DNA from: Leifsonia sp. TF02-11
GTDB taxonomy: Bacteria > Actinomycetota > Actinomycetes > Actinomycetales > Microbacteriaceae
Assembly (NCBI RefSeq): GCF_017565305.1
Contig: NZ_JAGEKP010000024.1
Coordinates: 62,001-126,000 of the forward strand
Length of the DNA stretch: 64,000 bases
Direction of reading: 5' to 3'
Part shown: one piece after another, positions 47,686-55,510 of the stretch
How the letters are laid out: each line of letters starts with the position of its first letter
Numbering within the stretch: position 1 is the stretch's first letter
Made by a program: the position numbers and the translations under genes
Notes under the pieces: model-generated
Seen by the model: only the letters and a program-made list of their open reading frames with translations
The model's database searches: none
What the model was told of the DNA's origin: nothing

Positions 47686-48303
47686 TCAGGCCGTCGGCCC
47701 CTGCCATCCCGTCGCCGCGGCGGCATACCCGAGGATCAGGTCTTGGCAGCGCTCGACCGGCGTCGAGCGGTTGCCGCTGATGATGTGGAGGCCGTAGGAG
47801 TCCTCCAGCGCGACCAGGTTCTGCGCGATATCGAGAGCCGGAGCGGTGAGGGTGAAGTGACCCTGCGCTGCTCCCAACTGCAGCACGGAGAAGTACAGGG
47901 CGACCTGACGGTCGAACAGCGCCTGCGTCAGCAGCGAGTGGGCCGGATCCTCGCGCGCGCGGGAGTAGAGATCGATCTCGTACATCGCGACGACGACAGC
48001 GTCGTCGGCGTTCTCGGGGAGACCCGACCGGACCATCCGCACGAGCTGATCGCGGGCGTCCGACTCCTCGGTGACGGCGGCCATCCGCTTGGCGAAGAAC
48101 CGCTCGCACGCCCAGGTGTGCACGTCGTAGATGAGCCGGTCGATGTCGGTGAAGTGGTAGTGCACCGTGCCGGTGGAGACGCCGGCGCGGCGCGCGACGT
48201 CTTGGATGCGCATGTTGATGATGCCGCGATCGCGGATGACCTCCATCGCCGCGTCGACAAGCTGCGACTGCCGTTCGGTGGGTGCCGCCTTCGCCATGAG
48301 CAC
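47686..48303 (-). CDS. TetR/AcrR-family transcriptional regulator
   Basis: This 205-residue protein has a TetR HTH in residues about 12-60: 'RQSQLVDAAMEVIRDRGIINMRIQDVARRAGVSTGTVHYHFTDIDRLIYDV'. The C-terminal nine-helix effector domain has 'VVVAMYEIDLYSRA'. Met1 or Met3 may be the true start. Across a 160-base gap lies a divergent permease/peptidase operon, and the gap holds two TGACT-N4-AGTCA palindromes, so this protein most likely represses both transcripts. The ligand is unknown, but an amino acid or peptide derivative fits the target genes. Confidence 0.9.
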   Translation of the reverse strand: MLMAKAAPTERQSQLVDAAMEVIRDRGIINMRIQDVARRAGVSTGTVHYHFTDIDRLIYDVHTWACERFFAKRMAAVTEESDARDQLVRMVRSGLPENADDAVVVAMYEIDLYSRAREDPAHSLLTQALFDRQVALYFSVLQLGAAQGHFTLTAPALDIAQNLVALEDSYGLHIISGNRSTPVERCQDLILGYAAAATGWQGPTA

Positions 48304-48335
48304 ACTCTACTCGACGCACGCTCGGACAACTTGTT

Positions 48336-48351
48336 CTGACTGGCGAGTCAG
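48336..48351. promoter_or_regulatory. TetR operator near the regulator gene
   Basis: CTGACT-GGCG-AGTCAG is a 16-base site with perfect 6-base arms, 33 bases from the TetR start. It has the same TGACT-N4-AGTCA core as the site at 48401. Confidence 0.75.
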
Positions 48352-48400
48352 TTCGGGCGGACTGAACCTTTAATTGCTTGACTCTTGGTATCGATGCTGA

Positions 48401-48416
48401 TTGACTCACCAGTCAA
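48401..48416. promoter_or_regulatory. TetR operator near the permease gene
   Basis: TTGACT-CACC-AGTCAA is a 16-base site with perfect arms, 65 bp centre to centre from the site at 48336. It lies 51 bases before the permease ATG. Confidence 0.75.
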
Positions 48417-48466
48417 ATCGGTTGGGTTCACCGACGAGCCCATCCCTCCGCAGAAGGAGGCAAGGA

Positions 48467-49927
48467 ATGAGTGACGAGTTCACCGCAGACCTCGGCGCCG
48501 CCGCGCAGGTCGCCGGCGCCAAGTCGCGGCCCGTCGACGGCGAGGCCGTCAAATACGCCCAGGATCTTTCCCGTTCGCTGACGTTCCGCGAGAACGTCCT
48601 CATCACGCTCTCGGCGGTGACGCCCGCCTCGAGCGTGTTCATCATCATGCCGTCGGTCATCAACGGCATCGGCGGCGCGTCCGCCATCGCCTTCGGCGTC
48701 GCCGCGATCGTCGGCGTGCTCGTCGCGTTCTGCTACGCCGAGCTGTCGAGCGCGTTCCCGATCACCGGAGGCGAGTACGCCTTCGTCGCCCGGGTGCTCG
48801 GCAAACCGGCGGGATTCGCGCTGTTCGGGCTGACGCTCGTCGGCGGCATCCTGATCCTTGGCGTGATCGCCTCCGGAGCCGGGACCTACCTCGGCGTGCT
48901 GTCCAGCTCTCTCAACGCGAGCTGGGTGGGGATCGTCGTGATCGTCGCCACCGCGATCATCGCCTGCTTCGGGATCAAGGCGAACGCCTGGGTGACGGGC
49001 GCCTTCCTGCTCATCGAGGTCGCCGCGCTCGTCGTGCTGGCCCTGCTGGGATTCGTCAACGTCACCCAGCCGGTGTCGGTGCTCTGGGAGGCGACCACCT
49101 CCGGCCCCGGCGGTGTGCTCGTCGGCGCGTCGGCGGGACTCGTCGTCTCGTTCACCGCGACGGCCCTGTTCGCCTACAACGGCTACGGCACGGCCGTCTA
49201 CTACGCCGAGGAGACCAAGCAGGCCCGCTCGACGATCGGGCGGGCGATTCTCTGGTCGCTCGCGATCACCGTCGCCGCCGAGTTCATCCCGCTCGTCGCC
49301 GTGCTCCTGGGAACGCCCAGCATGGAGAGGCTGGTCGGCGCCGCGGACCCGATGACGTACTTCATGGAGGCCCGCGGCGGCACCGTGCTGAACACGATCG
49401 TCAGCCTCGGCATCGCGGTCGCGATCATCAACGCGGTCCTGGCGATCATGCTGCAGATGGGCCGCCTGCTCTATTCGTCGGCGCGCGACCGCACCTGGCC
49501 AGACTGGCTGAACCGCCCGCTGGCCCACGTGCACCCGCGGTTCAAGACGCCCATCGCCGCGACCCTCGTCGTCGGCGCCATCGGAGCGCTCTGTCTGTGG
49601 CTCGTCCCCTTCGACGTCCTGCTGGTCATCACGGGAGGAAACCTGCTGGTCACCTACCTGTTGGTCGGCGTCGCGGCCTTCGTCGGCCGGATCAACCGCA
49701 CGACCGCACGCGCCGACTACCGGATGCCGCTGTGGCCGGTCGTGCCGATCGTGATGGTGCTCGCCACGATCGTGATCATCTACGAGAACATCGTGGCGGA
49801 CTGGGTGCCGGTCGCCGTCACCGGTGCGCTCTTCGCCATCGGCTTCCCGTACTACTTCCTCTACCTCCGCCCGCGGTCGCACGACCGTTGGACTCTGCCC
49901 AACCCCGCCGACGAGGAGCGTCCGTGA
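48467..49927 (+). CDS. APC-family amino-acid permease (TetR-controlled)
   Basis: This 486-residue protein has 12 predicted membrane helices. It has 'SRSLTFRENVLITLSAVTPASSVFIIMPSVI' for helix I and 'SSAFPITGGEYAFVARVLGKPAGFALFGLTL' for helices II-III, typical APC substrate-binding segments. ATG 48467 is preceded by AAGGAGG; the open frame extends to 48401 but that part holds an operator. It overlaps the P1 peptidase gene by GTGA, so peptide or amide breakdown is tied to amino-acid transport. It is convergent with nothing; transcription runs into the peptidase. Confidence 0.92.
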   Translation: MSDEFTADLGAAAQVAGAKSRPVDGEAVKYAQDLSRSLTFRENVLITLSAVTPASSVFIIMPSVINGIGGASAIAFGVAAIVGVLVAFCYAELSSAFPITGGEYAFVARVLGKPAGFALFGLTLVGGILILGVIASGAGTYLGVLSSSLNASWVGIVVIVATAIIACFGIKANAWVTGAFLLIEVAALVVLALLGFVNVTQPVSVLWEATTSGPGGVLVGASAGLVVSFTATALFAYNGYGTAVYYAEETKQARSTIGRAILWSLAITVAAEFIPLVAVLLGTPSMERLVGAADPMTYFMEARGGTVLNTIVSLGIAVAIINAVLAIMLQMGRLLYSSARDRTWPDWLNRPLAHVHPRFKTPIAATLVVGAIGALCLWLVPFDVLLVITGGNLLVTYLLVGVAAFVGRINRTTARADYRMPLWPVVPIVMVLATIVIIYENIVADWVPVAVTGALFAIGFPYYFLYLRPRSHDRWTLPNPADEERP

Positions 49928-51066
49928 ACGACTTCACCCGCACGAATCCGGCCGCACCCCGCGCCCGCGACCTCGGCGTCCCCTTCGACGGCGACCCCGG
50001 CCGGTGGAACGCCATCACCGACGTGCCCGGCGTGGAGGTCGGGTTCGCCACCATCGTGGAGGACGCCCCGGCCGTCGCCCGCACCGGAGTGACCGCCATC
50101 CTCCCCCGCGGGCGGAACGCGGCCGGTGTGCCGTGCGCGGCCGGCATCGCGGTGCTCAACGGCAACGGCGAGCTCACCGGGCGGTCCTGGATCGAGGAGG
50201 CCGGCCAGTTCCAGACCCCGATCGCGATCACGAACTCCCACGCGGTCGGAGCCGTGCACCGCGGTGTGGACGTGAGGCTCGCGCACAACGACCCGGTCAC
50301 CGCGGCGCAGTGGATGCTGCCCGTGGTCGGCGAGACCTGGGACGGCTACCTGAACGAGATCAACGCCGACACCGTCCGCCCCGAGCACGCCATCGCCGCC
50401 CTCGACGCAGCGACCACCGGACCGATCGCCGAGGGCAACGTGGGCGGGGGCACCGGCATGAACTGCTACGGCTTCAAGGGCGGCACGGGAACCGCGTCGC
50501 GCGTCGTCCGCTCGGGAACGAACACGTGGACGGTCGGCGTGCTCCTCCAGGCGAACTTCGGGTCGCGGACCGAGCTCCGCGTCGCCGGGCGCCCGCTCGG
50601 CCCTCGGTCGCTGGCGCCCAACCCGATGGAGACGACCGACTGGTTCGAGCGCGACACCGGCACCGCAGCCCACGCGACGGCGGGCGCGGGCAGCGTCATC
50701 GTCGTCGTCGCCACCGACGCCCCGCTCCTGCCGGGGCAGTGCGAGGCGCTCGCGCGGCGGGTCCCGCTCGGACTCGCGCGCACCGGTACGACGGGCAGCC
50801 ACTTCTCCGGTGACATCTTCCTCGCGTTCTCGACCGCGAATCGGGGAGGCCTCAGCTCGCGGATGACCGGCGGCGACATCGCCGTCGAGCGCCTCGAGCA
50901 CGTCGCGTGGGGCAGTATCGACCCGTTCTTCGCCGCGGTCGTGGAGGCGACGGAAGAAGCGGTGCTCAACGCGCTCGTCGCCGCGCGCGACACCGTCGGC
51001 CGCGACGGGCACGCCAGCTACGCCCTCCCTCACGAGGAGATCAGGCAGGCATTCGCGAGCTCGTGA
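49924..51066 (+). CDS. P1-family (DmpA/BapA) self-cleaving aminopeptidase
   Basis: This 380-residue N-terminal nucleophile hydrolase has conserved '[28 protein letters not shown]', '[17 protein letters not shown]' and the self-cleavage site Gly256-Ser257 in [20 protein letters not shown]. Ser257 corresponds to Ser250 of DmpA and would become the N-terminal nucleophile of the small subunit after autoproteolysis. These enzymes release N-terminal D- or L-amino acids, or beta-amino acids, from peptides and amides. There is no signal peptide, so it acts in the cytoplasm on material imported by the coupled APC permease. The stop is 15 bases before the convergent LacI gene stop. Confidence 0.92.
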   Translation: MNDFTRTNPAAPRARDLGVPFDGDPGRWNAITDVPGVEVGFATIVEDAPAVARTGVTAILPRGRNAAGVPCAAGIAVLNGNGELTGRSWIEEAGQFQTPIAITNSHAVGAVHRGVDVRLAHNDPVTAAQWMLPVVGETWDGYLNEINADTVRPEHAIAALDAATTGPIAEGNVGGGTGMNCYGFKGGTGTASRVVRSGTNTWTVGVLLQANFGSRTELRVAGRPLGPRSLAPNPMETTDWFERDTGTAAHATAGAGSVIVVVATDAPLLPGQCEALARRVPLGLARTGTTGSHFSGDIFLAFSTANRGGLSSRMTGGDIAVERLEHVAWGSIDPFFAAVVEATEEAVLNALVAARDTVGRDGHASYALPHEEIRQAFASS

Positions 51067-51081
51067 GGTCAGCCGTCCCGC

Positions 51082-52107
51082 TCAACCGGCGACCCGCGCG
51101 GTCGACGCCCGCACCACCAGACTCGTGGACAGATCCACGCGCGGCAGCTCGGCCGATGCGGGGTCGGTCGCCGCATCCGCCGAGAGGAGCAGCCGCACGG
51201 CCGCCTCGCCCATCTCGGTGATCGGCTGGCGCACCGTCGTGAGCGGGGGCGACCCCCAGCTCGCCTCGGGGACATCGTCGAAGCCGACCACGCTGAGGTC
51301 CTCCGGCACCTGGAGCCCTGCCGCCCTCGCCGCGTCGTAGACGCCCATGGCCATCAGGTCCGAGCAGGCGAACACCGCCGTCGGCCGGTCATCCGCGGCG
51401 AGCACGGGGGCGATGGCGGCCGCCGCGGTCGCGCGGTCCCAGTCGCCGTGCACGACCACGGGCGGCTGCGCGCCGTGAACGTCGAGGGCGGACCGGAAGC
51501 CGTCGATCCTGGCGCGACTGTAGAGGTGCGTCCGATCGCCGCCGACCACCGCGAAGCGCTGGTGCCCGAGGCCGAGGAGGTGTTCGGCCGCGGCGCGGCC
51601 GCCGTCCCAGTTGGTCACGCCGACCCGCATCGACGGCGCGCTCGGCTCGCTCATCGGGGTGACCAGCACGACCGGGATGCGGGCGGCCTCCAGGGCCGCG
51701 AAGTGCGCGGGAGCCGGGTCGACCAGGACCACGATCGCGCCGTGCGACGGTCGGCGCAGCAGCCGGGACACCCAGTTGCCGTCGTCGCGGGCGATCGTGA
51801 TGACGACGTCGACGTTCGCCGCTGTCGCTGCGCTCTCGACGCCCGTGAGGACACCGTTGGCCCACGTTCCGTGCACGTGGTTGACGACCAGGTCGATCAT
51901 CGCCGGGGCGTCGGACTCCGCGGCGGTGGCCCTGGTCGTGCGTGCGTAGCCGACCGTGCGCACGGCCTCCATCACGCGGTCGCGGGTCGCGGGCGAGACG
52001 TCGGTGCCGCCGCGGAGCACCTTCGACACGGTCGGGATGCTGGTCCCCGCCCTCTCGGCGACGTCGGAGAGGGTCGGCCGCTCGCGTCTGACACCCTCGC
52101 CACCCAT
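51082..52107 (-). CDS. LacI-family regulator of the adjacent ABC importer
   Basis: This 341-residue protein has an HTH at residues about 11-35 ([20 protein letters not shown]) with hinge, and an effector domain '[25 protein letters not shown]' and '[31 protein letters not shown]'. It is divergent from the binding-protein gene at 52317, with two TTGCGCAA sites between them, so it should repress the importer and itself. The likely effector is a sugar or its derivative; the subfamily resembles regulators of plant oligosaccharide use, but this is weak evidence. Confidence 0.92.
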   Translation of the reverse strand: MGGEGVRRERPTLSDVAERAGTSIPTVSKVLRGGTDVSPATRDRVMEAVRTVGYARTTRATAAESDAPAMIDLVVNHVHGTWANGVLTGVESAATAANVDVVITIARDDGNWVSRLLRRPSHGAIVVLVDPAPAHFAALEAARIPVVLVTPMSEPSAPSMRVGVTNWDGGRAAAEHLLGLGHQRFAVVGGDRTHLYSRARIDGFRSALDVHGAQPPVVVHGDWDRATAAAAIAPVLAADDRPTAVFACSDLMAMGVYDAARAAGLQVPEDLSVVGFDDVPEASWGSPPLTTVRQPITEMGEAAVRLLLSADAATDPASAELPRVDLSTSLVVRASTARVAG

Positions 52108-52134
52108 GCCCGCAGCTTATCCGGGCCACTGTGG

Positions 52135-52142
52135 TTGCGCAA
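52135..52142. promoter_or_regulatory. LacI half-operator pair, proximal to the LacI gene
   Basis: GGTTGCGCAAAC carries the self-complementary TTGCGCAA at 52135-52142, 28 bases upstream of the LacI start. It matches the copy at 52224-52231 and the one at 44713-44720 in another LacI-controlled region. Confidence 0.6.
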
Positions 52143-52223
52143 ACTTTCGTAGCGTGCGCGGTCTTGCGCCCGCTGATAATTGCTGAAAACATGGCCGACA
52201 ACCTCAGACCGGGAGCCGCGAAG

Positions 52224-52231
52224 TTGCGCAA
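52224..52231. promoter_or_regulatory. LacI operator, proximal to the importer operon
   Basis: AAGTTGCGCAAATC contains TTGCGCAA at 52224-52231, 85 bases before the ATG of the binding-protein gene. Two sites 89 bp apart would allow looping by a LacI tetramer or dimer pair. Confidence 0.6.
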
Positions 52232-52316
52232 ATCACTGAGTCCGAGGATCCACCTCTCCAGGTGTTCGACGAAGAAAGCCGCCGGCACGGCCCGGCCGAT
52301 GGAGGAGAAGACACGC

Positions 52317-53624
52317 ATGACGAACGGATTGCTTTCGGGAACCGTCTCCCGTCGAGGACTGCTCGCCGGCACCGGCGGCTTGGCGGTCCTCGCCGCGCTG
52401 GCGGCGTGCAGTTCGCCGGGAGGCACGGCCTCCTCCACCGTGAAGTTCTGGAACATGCCCTGGGGAGGCACGGCGTTCTCACCGCTGGACAAGAAGATCG
52501 CCCTCGCCTACAAGCCCGCGGACGGCCTCCCGGCGGCCGGCTACCAGGCGGTCCAGTGGTCCAACTTCACGACCACGTTCGCGTCGGCGATCGCTTCCAA
52601 CACCGGCCCGGCGGTCAGCAGCGGCAGCGGGACGCAGGCGTTCCAGTTCGCCGAGAAGAACTACATCGCGTACGCCGACTCGCTTCTCGATTCCTGGAAG
52701 GGCAACGGGATGCTGGACGACTTCCTGCCAGGGGTCCTCGACACGATGAAGACGAGCAAGGGCTACGTCGCACTCCCCTACAACCTCGACATGCGGGCGC
52801 TCTGGTACCGCAGATCCCTGCTCGAGAAGGCCGGCGTCGAGGCGCCGACCGACTGGCAGTCCTATCTCGACGTGAGCGCCGCGCTCAAGAAGATCGGCGT
52901 GTTCGGGTTCGGCATCGCGTCAGGGGCGCAGGGCAACGGCTTCCAGTCGCTGGTCGGCCTCCTCATCAACAACGGCGGTGGGCTGTTCAACGCCGACCAG
53001 AAGCCCGACTGCGTGACCCCGGCCAACATCGAGGCCCTGGAGTTCGTCGTCGAACTCGTCCGCAAGGGCTACATGGACCCCGGCAGCGTCAGCTACTCGA
53101 CCACCAACGCGCAGACGCAGTGGAAGGCCGGCACGTTCGGCATGGGCTTCGAGGGACCCGGCCTGGCCCAGGTGCTCGGCGGTCCGCTCGTGCAGGACAT
53201 GGCCGTGACCGACCCGCTCACCGGCGCGCGCGGCGGCAGGGGCGCGCTGTACTTCCCGAACAACATCATGATGTACAAGCACACCCCGAGCCAGAAGGGT
53301 TCGGAGGCGTTCCTGACCTATTACTACAAGAACATGGCCCCGCTCTGGACGCAGAACACCGGCATCGGCCTCCCTGTTCTGAAATCGATCGCGGAAACGA
53401 AGGAGTTCCGCTCCGACCCGAACGCCGTGGCGATGATCGAGAAGTGGCAGCCCATCTGCAAGACCTGGGCCGCACCGGGAGGCGACGCGCTGTTCGCCGA
53501 CGTGACCTTGGTGGACAGCACGCCGGCGATGACGACCTGGGCGCAGAGCATCCTCTCGCTCAAGGCCACGCCCAAGGAGGCCCTGCAGACCCTGCAGAAG
53601 ACCCTGACCTCCCAGCAGAAGTGA
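52317..53624 (+). CDS. ABC solute-binding lipoprotein with twin-arginine signal
   Basis: This 435-residue protein has an SRRGLLAGTGGLAVLAALAAC leader combining a twin-arginine motif with a lipobox (LAAC, Cys31), so it is exported folded and then lipidated. The mature part is a CUT1-type sugar-binding protein: 'GYVALPYNLDMRALWYRRSLLEKAGVEAPTDW' is the hinge signature and 'WKAGTFGMGFEGPGL' a ligand-domain motif. The substrate is probably an oligosaccharide. ATG 52317 lies nine bases after GGAGGAG; a longer frame upstream covers the operator region and is rejected. It is the first gene of an importer without its own ATPase. Confidence 0.92.
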   Translation: MTNGLLSGTVSRRGLLAGTGGLAVLAALAACSSPGGTASSTVKFWNMPWGGTAFSPLDKKIALAYKPADGLPAAGYQAVQWSNFTTTFASAIASNTGPAVSSGSGTQAFQFAEKNYIAYADSLLDSWKGNGMLDDFLPGVLDTMKTSKGYVALPYNLDMRALWYRRSLLEKAGVEAPTDWQSYLDVSAALKKIGVFGFGIASGAQGNGFQSLVGLLINNGGGLFNADQKPDCVTPANIEALEFVVELVRKGYMDPGSVSYSTTNAQTQWKAGTFGMGFEGPGLAQVLGGPLVQDMAVTDPLTGARGGRGALYFPNNIMMYKHTPSQKGSEAFLTYYYKNMAPLWTQNTGIGLPVLKSIAETKEFRSDPNAVAMIEKWQPICKTWAAPGGDALFADVTLVDSTPAMTTWAQSILSLKATPKEALQTLQKTLTSQQK

Positions 53625-53626
53625 CG

Positions 53627-54589
53627 ATGATGGCCTCACCGACGACGCTGGACTCCGTACGCCGCGCGCGACGCGGCGTCGCAGTCGCGGGTCCGGGACG
53701 CCCCGGAGCCCGGCGGCCGGGACGCCCGACCTCGGCCGTCCTGACCCTCGTGCTGTTCGCGACGCCCGCGATCCTGCTGCTCCTGCTGCTCAACCTCTAC
53801 CCTCTGCTCTACGCCGGCCAGCAGTCGCTGCGCAACGGCGACCTGGTCGACGCCGGGGCGTTCGTGGGCATGCAGAACTATGCGACCGTTCTGACGTCGC
53901 CGCAGTTCTGGCACGCCGCCTGGTTCACCGTCGTGTTCACCGTGGTCGGCGTCTTCGGAAGCTGGGCGATCGGTCTCGGGCTGGCTCTGCTGCTCCGCAC
54001 CCGGGTGCCGGCGAGCGGCCTCCTGAAGGTGCTGCTGCTCCTGCCGTGGGTCGTGCCGATCGTGGTGTCGTCCACGGCCTGGAACTGGCTGGTCGCGACC
54101 CCGCAGAGCCCGCTCCCGGTGCTGGCCAAGGCGCTGGGCTTCGGCGATGTGCTCTTCCTCGCCGACCCGCTGCTCGCCCAGGTCACGGTCTGCCTCTTCA
54201 AGGTCTGGGTCAGCTTCCCGTTCATGATGATGATGATGTCCTCCGCGCTCGCGTCGGTCGACGCGAACGTCTACGAGGCGTCCCGGGTGGACGGCGCCTC
54301 CCGCTGGAACACCTTCCGGTTCATCACGCTCCCGATGATCGCCCGGCCGACCTACATCAGCTGGATCCTGATGACGATCTTCTGCGTGAACGACTTCCCG
54401 ACGATCTTCCTGCTCACGGGAGGCGGTCCGGTCGACTCGACCCAGACACTCGTCGTCCTCGCCTACACGACGGTCTTCCAGAACTTCCAGACCGGGCCAG
54501 GGGTGGCCATCGCCTTCCTGATGACGATCGTGCTGGTCATCGTGAGCGTCACCCTCTACCGACAGATCCGAAAGGCGGCCATCGAATGA
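53627..54589 (+). CDS. ABC sugar permease, MalF type
   Basis: This 320-residue membrane protein has an Arg/Gly-rich cytoplasmic N-terminus (about 35 residues) and six predicted helices. Its EAA loop is 'NVYEASRVDGASRWNTFRFITLPMIARP'. A run of five Met residues in 'FPFMMMMMSSALAS' is unusual for position but lies in a helix. It starts two bases after the binding-protein stop (ATG 53627 or 53630) and overlaps the partner permease gene by ATGA. Confidence 0.92.
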   Translation: MMASPTTLDSVRRARRGVAVAGPGRPGARRPGRPTSAVLTLVLFATPAILLLLLLNLYPLLYAGQQSLRNGDLVDAGAFVGMQNYATVLTSPQFWHAAWFTVVFTVVGVFGSWAIGLGLALLLRTRVPASGLLKVLLLLPWVVPIVVSSTAWNWLVATPQSPLPVLAKALGFGDVLFLADPLLAQVTVCLFKVWVSFPFMMMMMSSALASVDANVYEASRVDGASRWNTFRFITLPMIARPTYISWILMTIFCVNDFPTIFLLTGGGPVDSTQTLVVLAYTTVFQNFQTGPGVAIAFLMTIVLVIVSVTLYRQIRKAAIE

Positions 54590-55446
54590 CGGCTCTCGCC
54601 CAGCAGACCACGCCGACGGCGGCGCGGCGACCCCGCCAGGCGGACGACCGCGGCCGCTGGTGGCGCTTCTCGCTGCTCGCCGTGATCACGGCCATCGTGC
54701 TCGTCCCGCTTGCGGCCGTCGTGCTGCTCTCGCTGCAGCCGGCGCTCGGCAGCGCCCAGACCGGAGCGACGATCGAGAACTACCTCACCGTGATCGCCTC
54801 GACCGACCTCGGCGGCTGGGTGACGAACAGCCTGATCGTCACTCTCGCGACCGTCGTGGTCTCCGTGCTGATCGCCGCGCCGGCGGGCTACGTGCTGTCC
54901 CGGGGCCGCGGCAGGCTGGTCGCCGGGTTCTCGCTGACGCTGTTCGTGATCCAGTCGCTGCCGGTGATCACCGCGATCATCCCGCTGTTCATCCTGTTCG
55001 CCGGGCTCGGCCTGGTCGACTCGCTCGGCGGCATCGTGATCCTGTATGTCGGCGGGAGCATGTCCGTGGCCATCTGGATGATGGCGGCCTACTTCGACTC
55101 GATCCCGATCAGCCTCGAGGAGGCGGCCTGGATGGACGGCTGCTCGGTGTTCGGCAGCTTCTGGCGGGTCGTGCTGCGCAACTCGCTCCCCGGCGTGCTG
55201 TCGACCGCGATCTTCGCGTTCCTCCTGGCCTGGAACGACTATCTGGTCGCCGTCATCTTCCTGCGCTCCGACCAGAACTACACGCTCCCGATCGGGCTGC
55301 AGACGTTCTTCCAGCAGAACCAGACCGACTGGGGCCCGGTGATGAGCGTCGCCGTCGTCATGATGATCCCGCCGATCGTCGTGTTCGCCGTGCTCAACCG
55401 CTACTTCAGCGTCGGCGGCATCGGAGGCTCGCTGGCGGGGCGGTGA
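54586..55446 (+). CDS. ABC sugar permease, MalG type
   Basis: This 286-residue protein has six membrane helices and EAA loop 'SLEEAAWMDGCSVFGSFWRVVLRNSLPG', the ATPase docking site. It forms the channel with the MalF-type permease encoded just upstream. No ATPase gene follows; transcription meets a strong hairpin and a convergent glycoside hydrolase gene. The MsmK-like ATPase at 14898 is a candidate energiser. Confidence 0.92.
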   Translation: MTALAQQTTPTAARRPRQADDRGRWWRFSLLAVITAIVLVPLAAVVLLSLQPALGSAQTGATIENYLTVIASTDLGGWVTNSLIVTLATVVVSVLIAAPAGYVLSRGRGRLVAGFSLTLFVIQSLPVITAIIPLFILFAGLGLVDSLGGIVILYVGGSMSVAIWMMAAYFDSIPISLEEAAWMDGCSVFGSFWRVVLRNSLPGVLSTAIFAFLLAWNDYLVAVIFLRSDQNYTLPIGLQTFFQQNQTDWGPVMSVAVVMMIPPIVVFAVLNRYFSVGGIGGSLAGR

Positions 55447-55463
55447 GCGCGCGAGTGATCAGG

Positions 55464-55504
55464 GCCCGGCTGCCGGCACCGATGACGTCGGCCGGCAGCC
55501 GGGC
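55464..55504. terminator. Bidirectional hairpin between the importer and the GH127 gene
   Basis: GCCCGGCTGCCGGC (55464-55477) and GCCGGCAGCCGGGC (55491-55504) are perfectly complementary around 13 bases. It lies between convergent stops at 55446 and 55511. Confidence 0.85.
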
Positions 55505-55510
55505 GGTCTC

